Both the position numbers and the translations under genes were made by a program. A stretch of DNA of 64,000 nt from Candidatus Binatia bacterium (GTDB lineage: Bacteria > Desulfobacterota > Binatia > UBA1149 > CAITLU01): contig DASXOZ010000048.1 of the NCBI GenBank assembly GCA_036493895.1, forward strand, positions 124,001 through 188,000. The letters run 5' to 3'. The notes under the pieces were generated by a model. It saw only the letters and a list, made by a program, of their open reading frames with translations. It searched no databases and was not told where the DNA came from. Position 1 is the stretch's first letter; each line of letters starts with the position of its first letter. Positions 43,112-52,003 of this stretch are shown in pieces.

Positions 43112-43308
43112 CGCTGCGTCGAGTCTGGCACAGGTGCGAAAGGCAGTCAGAAGCGCGTCTGGACGAGCGGTCCATTTGAGCGTTTCGGCGATTTTCCGGT
43201 TTCTGGGAGGACGCCGCCGCACCGTCTCCGTTCCTGCGAATTTCGACGCGTTTTTGCAGGGGATTCCGAGGGCACGGTGTTTGCAACCCCCCGGATGCAG
43301 GTAATGCG

Positions 43309-44631
43309 ATGCGAGACCGGCATCCGACCGAGGCGCGCACGGCTGCAGGCGAGTCCTGCGAAAAGCGCGCGAGCAGGCTGCGGAAAACCCCTTCCCGGCG
43401 GTACGGGGTTTTTCCGCAACCTGCTGGAACGCTCGCTGCGGGCCTGCTGTTTCTCGCAAGCATGCTCGTCGCGCGTCCGGTAGCGGGCTCCTCGCTGGTG
43501 GTCCCGGCATCGGGTGCGCCCGACGTTGCATGCGCCGGTTCGACGGTCGCTGAACCGCTTTCGCCGCTCGAAGCCCAATTCGCCAATCCCGCCGGCCTCG
43601 CCGGCTTCGGCGAGACTGCCGCCGGAAGCGGGCTCGGCCTCGCGTACGGGCGCGGCGTCGTCTCTGCGCAGACCGGCGCGGGACAATACCACGCCGACAA
43701 CTCCGTCATCGTTCCGTTCCTCGACGGGTTCGCCGTCCTGCCGTGGGGACGATGGACCTTCGGCGTCAGCGTGATGGGAACGTCGGGAGCGCGCTTCGAC
43801 TACGGCCCGCGCCCGGCGGTCGGCATCGACAAGGGTTTTTTCTCCGAGTCGTCGATCTTCGCAGTGCCGATCGGCGCCGCGTACCGGCTGAGCGACACGC
43901 TGTGGCTGGGCGCAGAGATCAGCCCCCTTTACGGATCGACGCATCTTCGCTTCGACGAAACGGTAGCCGAGGCGCCGGCCGCGCCGACGTACTTCCGCTA
44001 CACGGTTTCCGGTCTCGGTGTCCAGGGCATGGTGGGGATTACGTGGAGACCGGTCGAGTCCTGGTCGTTCGGACTCAGCGTCAAGCCGCCGGGCCGCATC
44101 TGGACGGACGGCAACACGGAGTTCCAGGGCGAAAAACAGAACGTCGACCTCGACCTCGAATGGCCGATGGCCGTTTCCGTCGGCGTCAAGGACCGCATCA
44201 CGCCGCGCTGGGCGCTCACTTACGGCGCCAGCTTCGTGCAGACCAGCGTGCTGGCAACGTCCTACATGCGTTACGAGAAGACGCCGTCTGCAAACTCGCC
44301 GTTCCTTCCGGACGCGCGTGACGAATGGCACCACGCGCTCGGCATCGACTATGCGTGGTCCGATGCCGTCAAGGTGTTCGGCGGCTTGTCGTGGGCGAAT
44401 GGAATCGTCGGAAACCGCGGTGTCACACCGCTCAGCTACGATTCCCAGAACGACGTGCGCCTGTCGATCGGCGCGCGCCGCAAGACCGAGCGGTGGGTGA
44501 TCGACGGCTCTTTTGCGTACATCTTTGCCGAGTCGCACCACGTGACGGCCGACCAGGCGCTGATGATGCCGGGAGGCTACAACTCCAAACCGGCCTACCT
44601 GCTGTCGATCCTGCTGACGCGTAAATTCTGA
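43309..44631 (+). CDS. FadL/OmpP1-type outer-membrane porin
   Basis: About 440 residues. The mature part shows FadL features: an N-terminal hatch region (LEAQFANPAGLAGFGE) after the signal peptide (LAAGLLFLASMLVARPVAG), strands such as WTFGVSVMGTSGARFDYGP and WLGAEISPLYGSTHLRFDE, and a C-terminal AYLLSILLTRKF ending in Phe. FadL channels carry long-chain fatty acids or hydrocarbons across the outer membrane, in keeping with the acyl-CoA genes nearby. The start is uncertain: the ATG at 43309 puts 40 unusual residues, partly encoded by a long hairpin (43373-43424), before the signal peptide, and no good start lies closer. Confidence 0.75.
   Translation: MRDRHPTEARTAAGESCEKRASRLRKTPSRRYGVFPQPAGTLAAGLLFLASMLVARPVAGSSLVVPASGAPDVACAGSTVAEPLSPLEAQFANPAGLAGFGETAAGSGLGLAYGRGVVSAQTGAGQYHADNSVIVPFLDGFAVLPWGRWTFGVSVMGTSGARFDYGPRPAVGIDKGFFSESSIFAVPIGAAYRLSDTLWLGAEISPLYGSTHLRFDETVAEAPAAPTYFRYTVSGLGVQGMVGITWRPVESWSFGLSVKPPGRIWTDGNTEFQGEKQNVDLDLEWPMAVSVGVKDRITPRWALTYGASFVQTSVLATSYMRYEKTPSANSPFLPDARDEWHHALGIDYAWSDAVKVFGGLSWANGIVGNRGVTPLSYDSQNDVRLSIGARRKTERWVIDGSFAYIFAESHHVTADQALMMPGGYNSKPAYLLSILLTRKF
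43373..43424. repeat. Long REP-like hairpin at the FadL 5' end
   Basis: GCAGGCTGCGGAAAACCCC (43373-43391) pairs with 43405-43424 across a 13-base loop, with one bulge and one mismatch. Its first arm contains the AGGCTGCGG of the elements at 35195 and 58558. It lies in the apparent N-terminal coding region or leader of the porin. Confidence 0.7.
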
Positions 44632-44696
44632 AGGCGCGTGCATTGCGCGCGGCAGCGAGCGGCGAGAATTGCGCACGGCGTCGCATGCCTGTGCGG

Positions 44697-45701
44697 CTAT
44701 TTCGGCGGCAGCAGGACCGCGCTTCCGCGAATGCCGTCGCCTTTGAGCATCTGCAGGGCTTCGTTGGCCTGCTCCAGAGGGAACGTCACCGTCGAAGCGT
44801 GAATGCCTGCTGCTGCGGCTTCGCGAAACAGCCCTTCCCCGTCGGCGCGCGTGTTCGCTTCGACCGAACGAAGGATCTTCTCGTGAAACACGCACTCCTC
44901 GTAGGGGAGCGGCGGAATCGGCGTCATGTAGATTCCCGCCAGCGCGCAGGTGCCGCCTTTCTTGAGCGCTTTCAGCGCTGCCGGGACGATGTCGCCGGAC
45001 GGCGCGAACACGATCGCGCTATCGACGTGGTGCGGCGGCGCTTCGACGGCCTCGCCGACCCACTCGGCGCCGAGACTTCGCGCAAGCTCGCGGTGCCCGG
45101 CGCCGCGGGTCGCCACCAGCACGCGCTGGCCGCGGCGACGCGCGATCTGCAGCACGATGTGGGCCGAGGATCCGAAACCGCACAGCAGCAGGCTTCCGCC
45201 GCTTGGCACCGACGCGAGGGTCAGCGCGCGGTAGCCGATGATTCCCGCGCACAGCAGCGGCGCGGCCTCGACGTCGCCGATGGCATCGGGAATGGCGTAC
45301 GCAAACGTTTCGGGAACCACGGCCAGCTCGGCATATCCGCCGTCGTCGTGGTACCCGGTATAGCGCGAGGCCGCACAAAGGTTCTCGCGCCCGCTGCGGC
45401 AGAATTCGCAGGCCCCGCAGGTGTGACGCAGCCATGCGATGCCGACGCGGTCCCCGACGTGGAAGCGGCTGCAGCCTTCTCCGATCGTCTCGACTGTTCC
45501 GACCACCTGGTGCCCGGGAACGAGCGGGAGCTTCTGCGGAGCCAACTCCGCTTCGATGACGTGCAAGTCGGTGCGGCAGACGCCGCAGGCGCTGACGCGT
45601 ACGAGGATCTCTCCCGCGCGCGGCTGCGGCGACGCAATCTCGACGAGCCGGAGCGGGCGCGCCGAGAGGTCGGCATTCGTCTCGAGCTGCATCGCGAGCA
45701 T
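44697..45701 (-). CDS. Zinc-dependent alcohol dehydrogenase (MDR family)
   Basis: A 334-residue medium-chain dehydrogenase from the ATG at 45701 (GGGAAG upstream); a second ATG at 45692 is also possible. Catalytic zinc ligands are in ACGVCRTDLHV and PLVPGHQVVG. The structural zinc site is TCGACEFCRSGRENLC. The nucleotide fold reads LLLCGFGSSAHIVLQIA, departing from the usual GxGxxG, as in the adh_fam_2 subgroup I recall. It oxidises alcohols or reduces aldehydes with NAD(P). The C-terminus is complete (GSAVLLPPK). It follows a membrane-protein gene across a triplicated 27-bp junction. Confidence 0.88.
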   Translation of the reverse strand: MLAMQLETNADLSARPLRLVEIASPQPRAGEILVRVSACGVCRTDLHVIEAELAPQKLPLVPGHQVVGTVETIGEGCSRFHVGDRVGIAWLRHTCGACEFCRSGRENLCAASRYTGYHDDGGYAELAVVPETFAYAIPDAIGDVEAAPLLCAGIIGYRALTLASVPSGGSLLLCGFGSSAHIVLQIARRRGQRVLVATRGAGHRELARSLGAEWVGEAVEAPPHHVDSAIVFAPSGDIVPAALKALKKGGTCALAGIYMTPIPPLPYEECVFHEKILRSVEANTRADGEGLFREAAAAGIHASTVTFPLEQANEALQMLKGDGIRGSAVLLPPK

Positions 45702-45782
45702 TTTCACTTCCCTTTCGCCGTCCCGCCTGTTCATTTCCCAGTTGCTGGCGCGCCGGTTCACTTCCCAGTCGCCGGCGCTCCG
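45702..45782 (-). repeat. Triplicated 27-bp gene junction
   Basis: Three tandem 27-bp units (45756-45782, 45729-45755, 45702-45728 in minus-strand order) each carry GGGAA(G/A)TGAA. The TGA in the first is the stop of the upstream membrane-protein gene. The GGGAAG in the last is the ribosome site of the dehydrogenase. It is the second triplicated junction in this window after 3572-3658. Confidence 0.85.
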
Positions 45783-46171
45783 GCCTGTCCGGCGCGACGC
45801 GACGACGCGACGATGGCGGCGTAGATCCACGCGTACGATGCGGAAGCCACATACGGAATGGAAATCGTCGCCCAGATGCGCGGGGTGCCGGCGAGCCAGT
45901 GCGCGGCGAGCAGGATCGCGAGCACGAGAAGGCTGCAGGCCGCCGGCGGCACGATGTAAGCCGCGATTCCCTGCATGCGCTGCGACATCCATTCGAGCGA
46001 GCGCTTGAGCGTGAACGTGAACAGCGCCGACGCGCAGGCCTGAACCGCTGCGGCCTTCATCGCAGCCGCAGTCCCGGCTGCGTGGTTCGTGAAGAACGCC
46101 CACGATCCCATGATGACGACGGCAGATCCGACGTGGACCGGTGTCTTGCGGGCGATCTCGCTGACGGTCAT
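45758..46171 (-). CDS. Small integral membrane protein, unknown function
   Basis: About 137 residues from the ATG at 46171 with GGAG eight bases upstream. Four hydrophobic segments are seen: VHVGSAVVIMGSWAFFTN, AAAVQACASALFTFTLK, AYIVPPAACSLLVLAILLA and IWATISIPYVASASYAWIYA, with small charged loops. I do not recognise the family. Its TGA stop lies inside the triplicated 27-bp junction leading to the alcohol dehydrogenase, so the two are on one transcript. It is divergent from the YHYH gene. Confidence 0.6.
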   Translation of the reverse strand: MTVSEIARKTPVHVGSAVVIMGSWAFFTNHAAGTAAAMKAAAVQACASALFTFTLKRSLEWMSQRMQGIAAYIVPPAACSLLVLAILLAAHWLAGTPRIWATISIPYVASASYAWIYAAIVASSRRAGQAGAPATGK

Positions 46172-46405
46172 CGGCGCACTCCATGCCGACCATGCCATGA
46201 ATCGGCGTGCGAGTTCACACGTGGCCAGGAAGGGCTGCGCGGCCGAGACGCGCGCGCGCAGGAGCGGGCAGCGCCGGACCCGCGCATTCCCGGGTGGCCG
46301 CCGAGACGTACGCGTGGTTTCCGCGCGTACCCTTGACGTGCGGACGCCGCTCCTCTAGGCAACCGGTCCGGGTGCGCCGGAGCGCGCGTCCGCGGGAGAG
46401 TTGCC

Positions 46406-47752
46406 ATGACGTCTACTACTCTGGTTCTTCAGGTCGTCGTGACCGCGATCCTCTCGATCGCATCGTTGGCGGCTGCTTCGCCGACACCTGCCGAAAAGTG
46501 CGTGGCATCCAAGGCCAAGGCCGCGGGCGCAGCGGTGTCGGCACGGTCGAAATGCGAGCAGAAAGCCATTTCAGGCGCGACGACCACCAGCCAGGACTGC
46601 GTCGACGGCGCCGACGCGAAGCTCTCCAGTGCCTACACGAAGGCGGACAACGCCGGCGGCTGCACGACGACGGGCGACGAAGGATCGACGCAGACGGCGG
46701 TAGATGCGTGCATCTCGAACTTCGACTCGGCGATCAGTGGAGATGCCAAATGTGCGGCGGCCAAGATGAAAGCGGTCGGGAAGAAGGCGTACGCGAAAGC
46801 GAAATGCTGGCAGAAGGGCCTGACGTCGGGATCCAATGCGGATTCCGGATGCCTCGCGACCGCCGAGACGAAATTTCACGATGCCGTCACTTCTGCCGAC
46901 GCCGCCGGCACCTGCACCGACACCGAGGCCAATCTCGAGGCCCTCGTCGACAGCTGCATCCCGACGATCATCCCCGACGCCGCTCCGCCTACCTGCACGC
47001 TTGACGACAACACGACGCTGACCGCGGATGTCAATCCTGCCGGCTGCGCGGTGCGCGACCGCGACACCAGCGCCTGCCAGTCTGCGCGCCAGAGCCAGGG
47101 GCTTGACGGTTACTGGCTCAAGTTCTCGTGCCGGGTTTCGCTGACGCTGTCCGCAGGAGTCGTGACGGCGCACACGGACGGGCAGCCGGACTACGTCAGC
47201 AACTATTTCGCGACGTCGGATCCGTGCCACGAGACGTACACGGGCGCGATCCAGAACCCGAACCTGATCGCCGCGCAGAGCTTCACGGTCGGATTTCCGG
47301 TTACGCCCAGCGGCTCTGCCACGTCGATGCAGATGCACGCCGTCGTCGGGCTGGCGCTCAACGGCGTGCCGATCTTCGGCAACTTTGCGGCACCGGGCGA
47401 CGACATTTTCCAGGAGGCGCAGACGTTCGACCGCTGCGGTGCCCATCCGCAGATGAGCGGCATCTACCATTACCACTGCGAGCCGTACGCGATCTCGTAC
47501 GACGACTCGAACTTCATCGGCGTGATGCGTGACGGGTATCCGGTGTACGGGCGCCGCGACCCGGACAACTCGCTGCCGACGCTGGACGCGCAGGGAGGTC
47601 ACACCGGCGTCACGGTCGACAGCCCGTCGACGCCCGTCTACCACTACCACGTCAACGAGCAGGTCGATCCTGCGAATTCCTCCGACCATCAGTGGTTCCT
47701 GACGACGGGAACCTGGCATGCATCACCGGGCACATGCACCGGAGGATGCTGA
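46406..47752 (+). CDS. Exported YHYH-domain protein with Cys-rich N-terminal region
   Basis: A 448-residue protein with GGGAGAG upstream and a signal peptide ending LAAAS. Residues 30-190 are Ala/Lys/Cys-rich helical repeats (CVASKAKAAG, CWQKGLTSGSNADSGC), a style common in secreted proteins of these lineages. The C-terminal 240 residues are the YHYH domain: GIYHYHCEPYAISY and VYHYHVNEQVDP, with VVGLALNGVPIFGNF and GVMRDGYPVYGRRDP. YHYH proteins are exported and probably metal-binding; their role is undefined. It is followed after 9 bases by a dienelactone hydrolase gene, which suggests a common transcript. Confidence 0.8.
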   Translation: MTSTTLVLQVVVTAILSIASLAAASPTPAEKCVASKAKAAGAAVSARSKCEQKAISGATTTSQDCVDGADAKLSSAYTKADNAGGCTTTGDEGSTQTAVDACISNFDSAISGDAKCAAAKMKAVGKKAYAKAKCWQKGLTSGSNADSGCLATAETKFHDAVTSADAAGTCTDTEANLEALVDSCIPTIIPDAAPPTCTLDDNTTLTADVNPAGCAVRDRDTSACQSARQSQGLDGYWLKFSCRVSLTLSAGVVTAHTDGQPDYVSNYFATSDPCHETYTGAIQNPNLIAAQSFTVGFPVTPSGSATSMQMHAVVGLALNGVPIFGNFAAPGDDIFQEAQTFDRCGAHPQMSGIYHYHCEPYAISYDDSNFIGVMRDGYPVYGRRDPDNSLPTLDAQGGHTGVTVDSPSTPVYHYHVNEQVDPANSSDHQWFLTTGTWHASPGTCTGGC

Positions 47753-47761
47753 GGATCACGC

Positions 47762-48490
47762 ATGGCAGACATTCGAACCTCGAACGCCGACTACCCGGAC
47801 GACGGACAGACATTCGAAGGATTCGTCGCGTGGGACGCAGCCGCCGGCAGGAAATCCCCGGCGGTGATGATCGCATCCGACTGGACCGGGCTCCTCGAGC
47901 CGACGCGAAATCGCGCCGAGCAGATGGCGGCGCGCGGCTACGTCGGATTCGGGCTCGACGTCTACGGCAAGGGGAAGCGCGGCCAGCAGGGAGCCGACAA
48001 TTCGGCGCTCATCAATCCTCTGCTCGCTGACCGTGCGCGGCTTCGCCGCCGCCTGCTGGCTGGAGTGGCTGCATGCGCTGCCCATCCGGCAGTGGACGCG
48101 CAGCGCCTGGCCGTGATCGGTTTCTGCTTCGGAGGACTGTGTGCGCTCGACCTTGCAAGGGCCAACGCACCGGGTCTGATCGGCGCCGTCAGCTTTCACG
48201 GCATTTATGCCCCGCCGGGTCTCGGCCAGCAGGAGCCGATTCGCGCCAAGGTGCTCGTCTGCCATGGCTGGGACGATCCGTTCACACCCGTCCCTGCGAC
48301 GGTGGGCCTGGCGGCGGAGCTCACCGAAGCCCGCGCCGACTGGCAGCTCCATGCCTACGGGCGCACCGTTCACGCATTCACGACGGCGGGAGCGAACAAC
48401 CCGGCAATGGGCGCGGTCTACGACGCGAACGCCGACCGGCGCTCGTTTGCCGCGCTCGAATACTTCCTCGACGAAATCTTCCGGGCCTGA
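47762..48490 (+). CDS. Dienelactone hydrolase family protein
   Basis: A 242-residue alpha/beta hydrolase. The nucleophile elbow is VIGFCFGGLCALDLA, with Cys instead of Ser, as in carboxymethylenebutenolidase. The catalytic Asp is in CHGWDDPFTP and the His in GRTVHAFTT. No signal peptide is present, so it is cytosolic. Dienelactone hydrolases open lactones in aromatic degradation, but many homologues act on other esters; a lactone from one of the Baeyer-Villiger monooxygenases would be a reasonable substrate (inference). It lies just downstream of the exported YHYH gene. Confidence 0.85.
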   Translation: MADIRTSNADYPDDGQTFEGFVAWDAAAGRKSPAVMIASDWTGLLEPTRNRAEQMAARGYVGFGLDVYGKGKRGQQGADNSALINPLLADRARLRRRLLAGVAACAAHPAVDAQRLAVIGFCFGGLCALDLARANAPGLIGAVSFHGIYAPPGLGQQEPIRAKVLVCHGWDDPFTPVPATVGLAAELTEARADWQLHAYGRTVHAFTTAGANNPAMGAVYDANADRRSFAALEYFLDEIFRA

Positions 48491-48616
48491 ACGGCGCCGG
48501 ACAGGATGGGCGCCTCCGATGGCCCCTTGCCGCAAGGACAGCGCAGGGAGTAGGCTGAATGCCGCGCGTGTGCCAGGCAATCGGTGCAGCGCTCATGCCC
48601 GGGGAGGGGACCAGCC

Positions 48617-50005
48617 TTGATCAGACGGAACTTCGTTTTTGTCGCGTTCGCAGTGCTGTTCTCGATGACCGCCGTGGCGGCGCCGGCTTCCCCACCAGAT
48701 CACGTCGTCATCGCGATCATGGAGAACCATTCGTACTCCTCGATCATCGGATCTTCGGACGCGCCGTACATCAATTCGCTGGTAGCCGGATCGGCGGTGA
48801 TGACTTCTTCGCACGCGATCACGCATCCGAGCGAGCCGAACTACCTGTGGCTGTTCTCCGGCTCGAACCAGGGCGTCACCAGCGATACCTGTTCCGTCGG
48901 GCCGTTCGCGACCGACAACCTCGGCAGCCTGCTCATTGGCGCGAGCTTCACGTTCACGGGCTACTCGGAGGATCTGCCGTCGGCAGGAAACACGATGTGC
49001 ACTTCGGGTGAGTATGCCCGCAAGCACAATCCGTGGTCCTTCTTCTCGAACCTGGCCCCGACGACGAATCAGCCGTTCAGCGCGTTCCCCGCCGATTTCA
49101 CGACGCTTCCCACCGTGTCGTTCGTCGTGCCGAACCTCATCGACGACATGCACGACGGCACGATCGCCGAAGGCGATGCCTGGCTGCAGACGAACGTCGA
49201 TCCGTACGTGCAGTGGGCGAAGACCCACAACAGCCTGTTCGTGCTCACGTGGGACGAGGACGACGGAAGCCAGAGCAACCAGATCCTGACGCTGTTCGCC
49301 GGAGAGCCGGTGACGCCGGGCTCCTACGCGCAGAGCATCAATCACCTGAGCGTGCTCAGAACGATCGAAGACCTGTACGGCCTGGACTACGCCGGCTCGA
49401 GCGGCAGCGCGACGCCGATTCCCGGGATATTCACCGATTGCGGCAACGGCACGGTCGAAGGACCCGAAGAGTGCGACAGCAGCACGGTCGGCTGCAATCC
49501 CGGGCAGGCCTGCCAGAGCTGTCTCTGCGTCGAGCCGCAGATCTGCTCGAGCGGCAAGACGTTGTTCAACTCGTCGATCTCGCTTGCGGCCAACCCCTTC
49601 GCATTCCACCTCGCAGCCCGCGCGAACCTTCCGGCGCCGCTTTCGGGAGTCGATCCGCCGACTCTCGGCCTGCGCGTGCGCATCGACAGCCCCGACGGCA
49701 ACGGTTTCGATGTCACGCTGCCCGGCGGCGCCGCGTGGACCACGAAGGGTACGCGCTGGACCTACAGCGATCCGGACGGGAACGTCGGCGGCATCACGAA
49801 AGCCATCGTCACGGACGAGTCGGCAAAGACGGACGGCCAGGTCAAGGTTGTCATCAAGGGCAAGGGCGGATCCATCGTCATCCCCGCATTGAGCGAGCTG
49901 CGCGCTACGGTCGTGTTCGGCTCGGGCAACAACTGCGCAGTCGTCGACGCCGGCAGCGCAACGATTTCGTGCAGCGGAGACACGAGCAAGACACACTGCC
50001 GCTGA
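48617..50005 (+). CDS. Secreted phosphoesterase with Cys-rich unit and a lineage C-terminal module
   Basis: About 462 residues from a TTG preceded by GGGAGGGGA; the signal peptide (FVFVAFAVLFSMTAVAA) then starts directly. The catalytic domain resembles acid-phosphatase/phospholipase C-type phosphoesterases: HVVIAIMENHSYSSIIG, THPSEPNYLWLFSG, VPNLIDDMHDG and FVLTWDEDDG supply metal-binding and nucleophile residues. A single CGNGTVEGPEECD unit and Cys cluster follow. The last 130 residues form a beta module with WTYSDPDGNVGGITKA and VKVVIKGKGGSIVIP that recurs in the M36 protease at 52004. It probably releases phosphate outside the cell. Confidence 0.82.
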   Translation: MIRRNFVFVAFAVLFSMTAVAAPASPPDHVVIAIMENHSYSSIIGSSDAPYINSLVAGSAVMTSSHAITHPSEPNYLWLFSGSNQGVTSDTCSVGPFATDNLGSLLIGASFTFTGYSEDLPSAGNTMCTSGEYARKHNPWSFFSNLAPTTNQPFSAFPADFTTLPTVSFVVPNLIDDMHDGTIAEGDAWLQTNVDPYVQWAKTHNSLFVLTWDEDDGSQSNQILTLFAGEPVTPGSYAQSINHLSVLRTIEDLYGLDYAGSSGSATPIPGIFTDCGNGTVEGPEECDSSTVGCNPGQACQSCLCVEPQICSSGKTLFNSSISLAANPFAFHLAARANLPAPLSGVDPPTLGLRVRIDSPDGNGFDVTLPGGAAWTTKGTRWTYSDPDGNVGGITKAIVTDESAKTDGQVKVVIKGKGGSIVIPALSELRATVVFGSGNNCAVVDAGSATISCSGDTSKTHCR

Positions 50006-50012
50006 CGCGCGT

Positions 50013-51761
50013 TCAGTTCGCGGGAAAGACGCGGCGCCCGCCGACCCAGGTCTCGACGACGTGAAGGTTGTCGAGGTCGACGTCCGGAGCCAGCGGGGAC
50101 CGGTCGAGGATCACGAGATCGGCCAGCTTGCCGGCTTCGAGGGAGCCGACGCGGTTTTCGAGGAACATCTCGTGCGCAGCATTGATGGTCAGGGCGCGCA
50201 GTGCGCTTGCGACGCCGATCCTCTGCTCCGGTCCCAGCACCGCTCCTGAAGCCGTACGCCGCGTGACCGCGGCGGCGAGCATCCTCAGCGGCTCCATCGG
50301 CACCACCGGCGTGTCGGCGTGCAGCGTGAACGGCAGTCCGCGCGCTTCGGCGCTTTTCAACGGACTGATCCGTGCGGCACGCTCCGGGCCGAGAAAGCGG
50401 TCGCGATGCCGGTCGCCCCAGTACCAGGTGTGAAGCTCGAAGAAGCTCGGAATCACGCCGAGCGCCTTCATGCGGTCGAGCTGGTCCTCGCGGGCCATCT
50501 GCGCGTGCACGATGACGTGCCGCGCATCGTCGCGCGGAAATGCTTTCTGCGCAGCTTCGATGGCATCGAGGATGTCGTCGATCTCCGCATCGCCGTTGCC
50601 ATGGATCGCGACCTGCCCGCCGGCGGCGTGGATGTGCGCGACCAGCTCGAACAGCCGTTCGCGCGGGATGCGCGGGAATCCGCGCAGCGACGCGTCCTTC
50701 GCATCGCTCGACGGAACGGACGGCGCCGACGACGGCGCCTGGGCTGCACCGGATGTGGCCGGCCCGCGAAAATACGGCTCGCTGAGGTACGCCGTGTACG
50801 CCTGGATCGATCCGTCGGCGATGAATTTCGCGGCGCCGATGCGAACCCAGTCCGGATCGGTGGTGCCGGGGCGCCACGTCTTGTCCGCGATCGCCAATGC
50901 CGTGTCGCCTTCGGGCCAGATCACCAATCGAAGGGGCAGCAGGCCGGCGCGCGACAGCAGGATGAGGCCGCTTACCTGGTCTTTCGTCGCAGCGCCGTCC
51001 TGGGCGGTGGTGACGCCGGCAGCAAGATAAGTGGCGGCGGCGCGGCGCGTGGCAAGCACGGCATCGAGAGTCGACGGGACCATCGTCGCCGTGAGCAGGG
51101 GCCGCATCGCTTCTTCTTCGAGCAGGCCGGTCAGGTGCCCGTGCTCGTCGCGCACGAGATGTCCCCCTTGCGGATCCGGCGACGCATCGCCCAGGCCGAG
51201 CGCCGCCAACCCCGCGGAGTTGACGACCGCGACGTGCATCGAGATGTGAAACACCGCCACGGGCTCATCGCGCGACACGCGATCGAGATCGTCGCGCGTC
51301 GGATGCCGCAAGTCGGTGAGCGCGGTGTCGTCGTAGCCCCAGCCGACGATCCACGGACCGCGGCGGCTGCTCGCGCTGCCGCGCGCCATCGTTTGCACGA
51401 GCTCGTCGATGGTCGTGACGTTTGCGAGCGGCGGGCTTCCGACGTGCACGAGCGTGTCGAAAAGGCCGCAGGCGGGGAAGTGGCTGTGCGCATCGACGAA
51501 GCCGGGCAGCAGGGCACGGCCGTGGAGATCGACGACCGTTGCGTCGTGCTCGCGGGCCCAGGCCTGCAGATCGCTGCGCGAGCCGGTCGCCGCGATGGTC
51601 CCGTGATCGATCGCGATCGCCTCGACGACGCGATCTGCTGAATCCATCGTCAGGATGGGACCTCCGACGAAGAGAACCGGCGGGGCAGGACGCGCGCGAA
51701 GCGCCAGGACTGCGGCCGCTGCGGCAGCGAGCACCGCGGCGGCGGCGACCGATCGTCTCAT
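50013..51761 (-). CDS. Amidohydrolase family protein (YtcJ-like)
   Basis: A 582-residue amidohydrolase-3 type enzyme from the ATG at 51761. An N-terminal hydrophobic stretch of Ala (VAAAAVLAAAAAAVLALR) suggests export or anchoring. Metal-site motifs are LPGFVDAHSHFPACG, GQVAIHGNGDAEIDD, HVIVHAQMA and FTLHADTPVVP. The C-terminal EAGKLADLVILDRSP is the returning small domain. YtcJ-like enzymes hydrolyse amides of unknown substrates. A low-complexity insert (AAQAPSSAPSVPSSDAK) occurs mid-protein. It is convergent with the phosphoesterase, eight bases apart. Confidence 0.85.
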   Translation of the reverse strand: MRRSVAAAAVLAAAAAAVLALRARPAPPVLFVGGPILTMDSADRVVEAIAIDHGTIAATGSRSDLQAWAREHDATVVDLHGRALLPGFVDAHSHFPACGLFDTLVHVGSPPLANVTTIDELVQTMARGSASSRRGPWIVGWGYDDTALTDLRHPTRDDLDRVSRDEPVAVFHISMHVAVVNSAGLAALGLGDASPDPQGGHLVRDEHGHLTGLLEEEAMRPLLTATMVPSTLDAVLATRRAAATYLAAGVTTAQDGAATKDQVSGLILLSRAGLLPLRLVIWPEGDTALAIADKTWRPGTTDPDWVRIGAAKFIADGSIQAYTAYLSEPYFRGPATSGAAQAPSSAPSVPSSDAKDASLRGFPRIPRERLFELVAHIHAAGGQVAIHGNGDAEIDDILDAIEAAQKAFPRDDARHVIVHAQMAREDQLDRMKALGVIPSFFELHTWYWGDRHRDRFLGPERAARISPLKSAEARGLPFTLHADTPVVPMEPLRMLAAAVTRRTASGAVLGPEQRIGVASALRALTINAAHEMFLENRVGSLEAGKLADLVILDRSPLAPDVDLDNLHVVETWVGGRRVFPAN

Positions 51762-52003
51762 TGCGGCAGCATGCTCATCGGTCTTCGCAGAGACCAGCGG
51801 CGCGCGGCAACCGCGGTCGTCGAATGGAGAAAGCGACGCAACGGTGCTTGAATCGGTGCTGCATTTCGCGCGATTCTTGCCGGGGTTGCCAGGCCTGTCA
51901 GCTGAACGGGAAGGAACGTACCAGTGGCCGTATGTTCCGGCCCTGCAATGACGTCGCGGCCAGCGCCTCAGACCATGGAACGATGATGCCGAGGGGGACC
52001 AGC

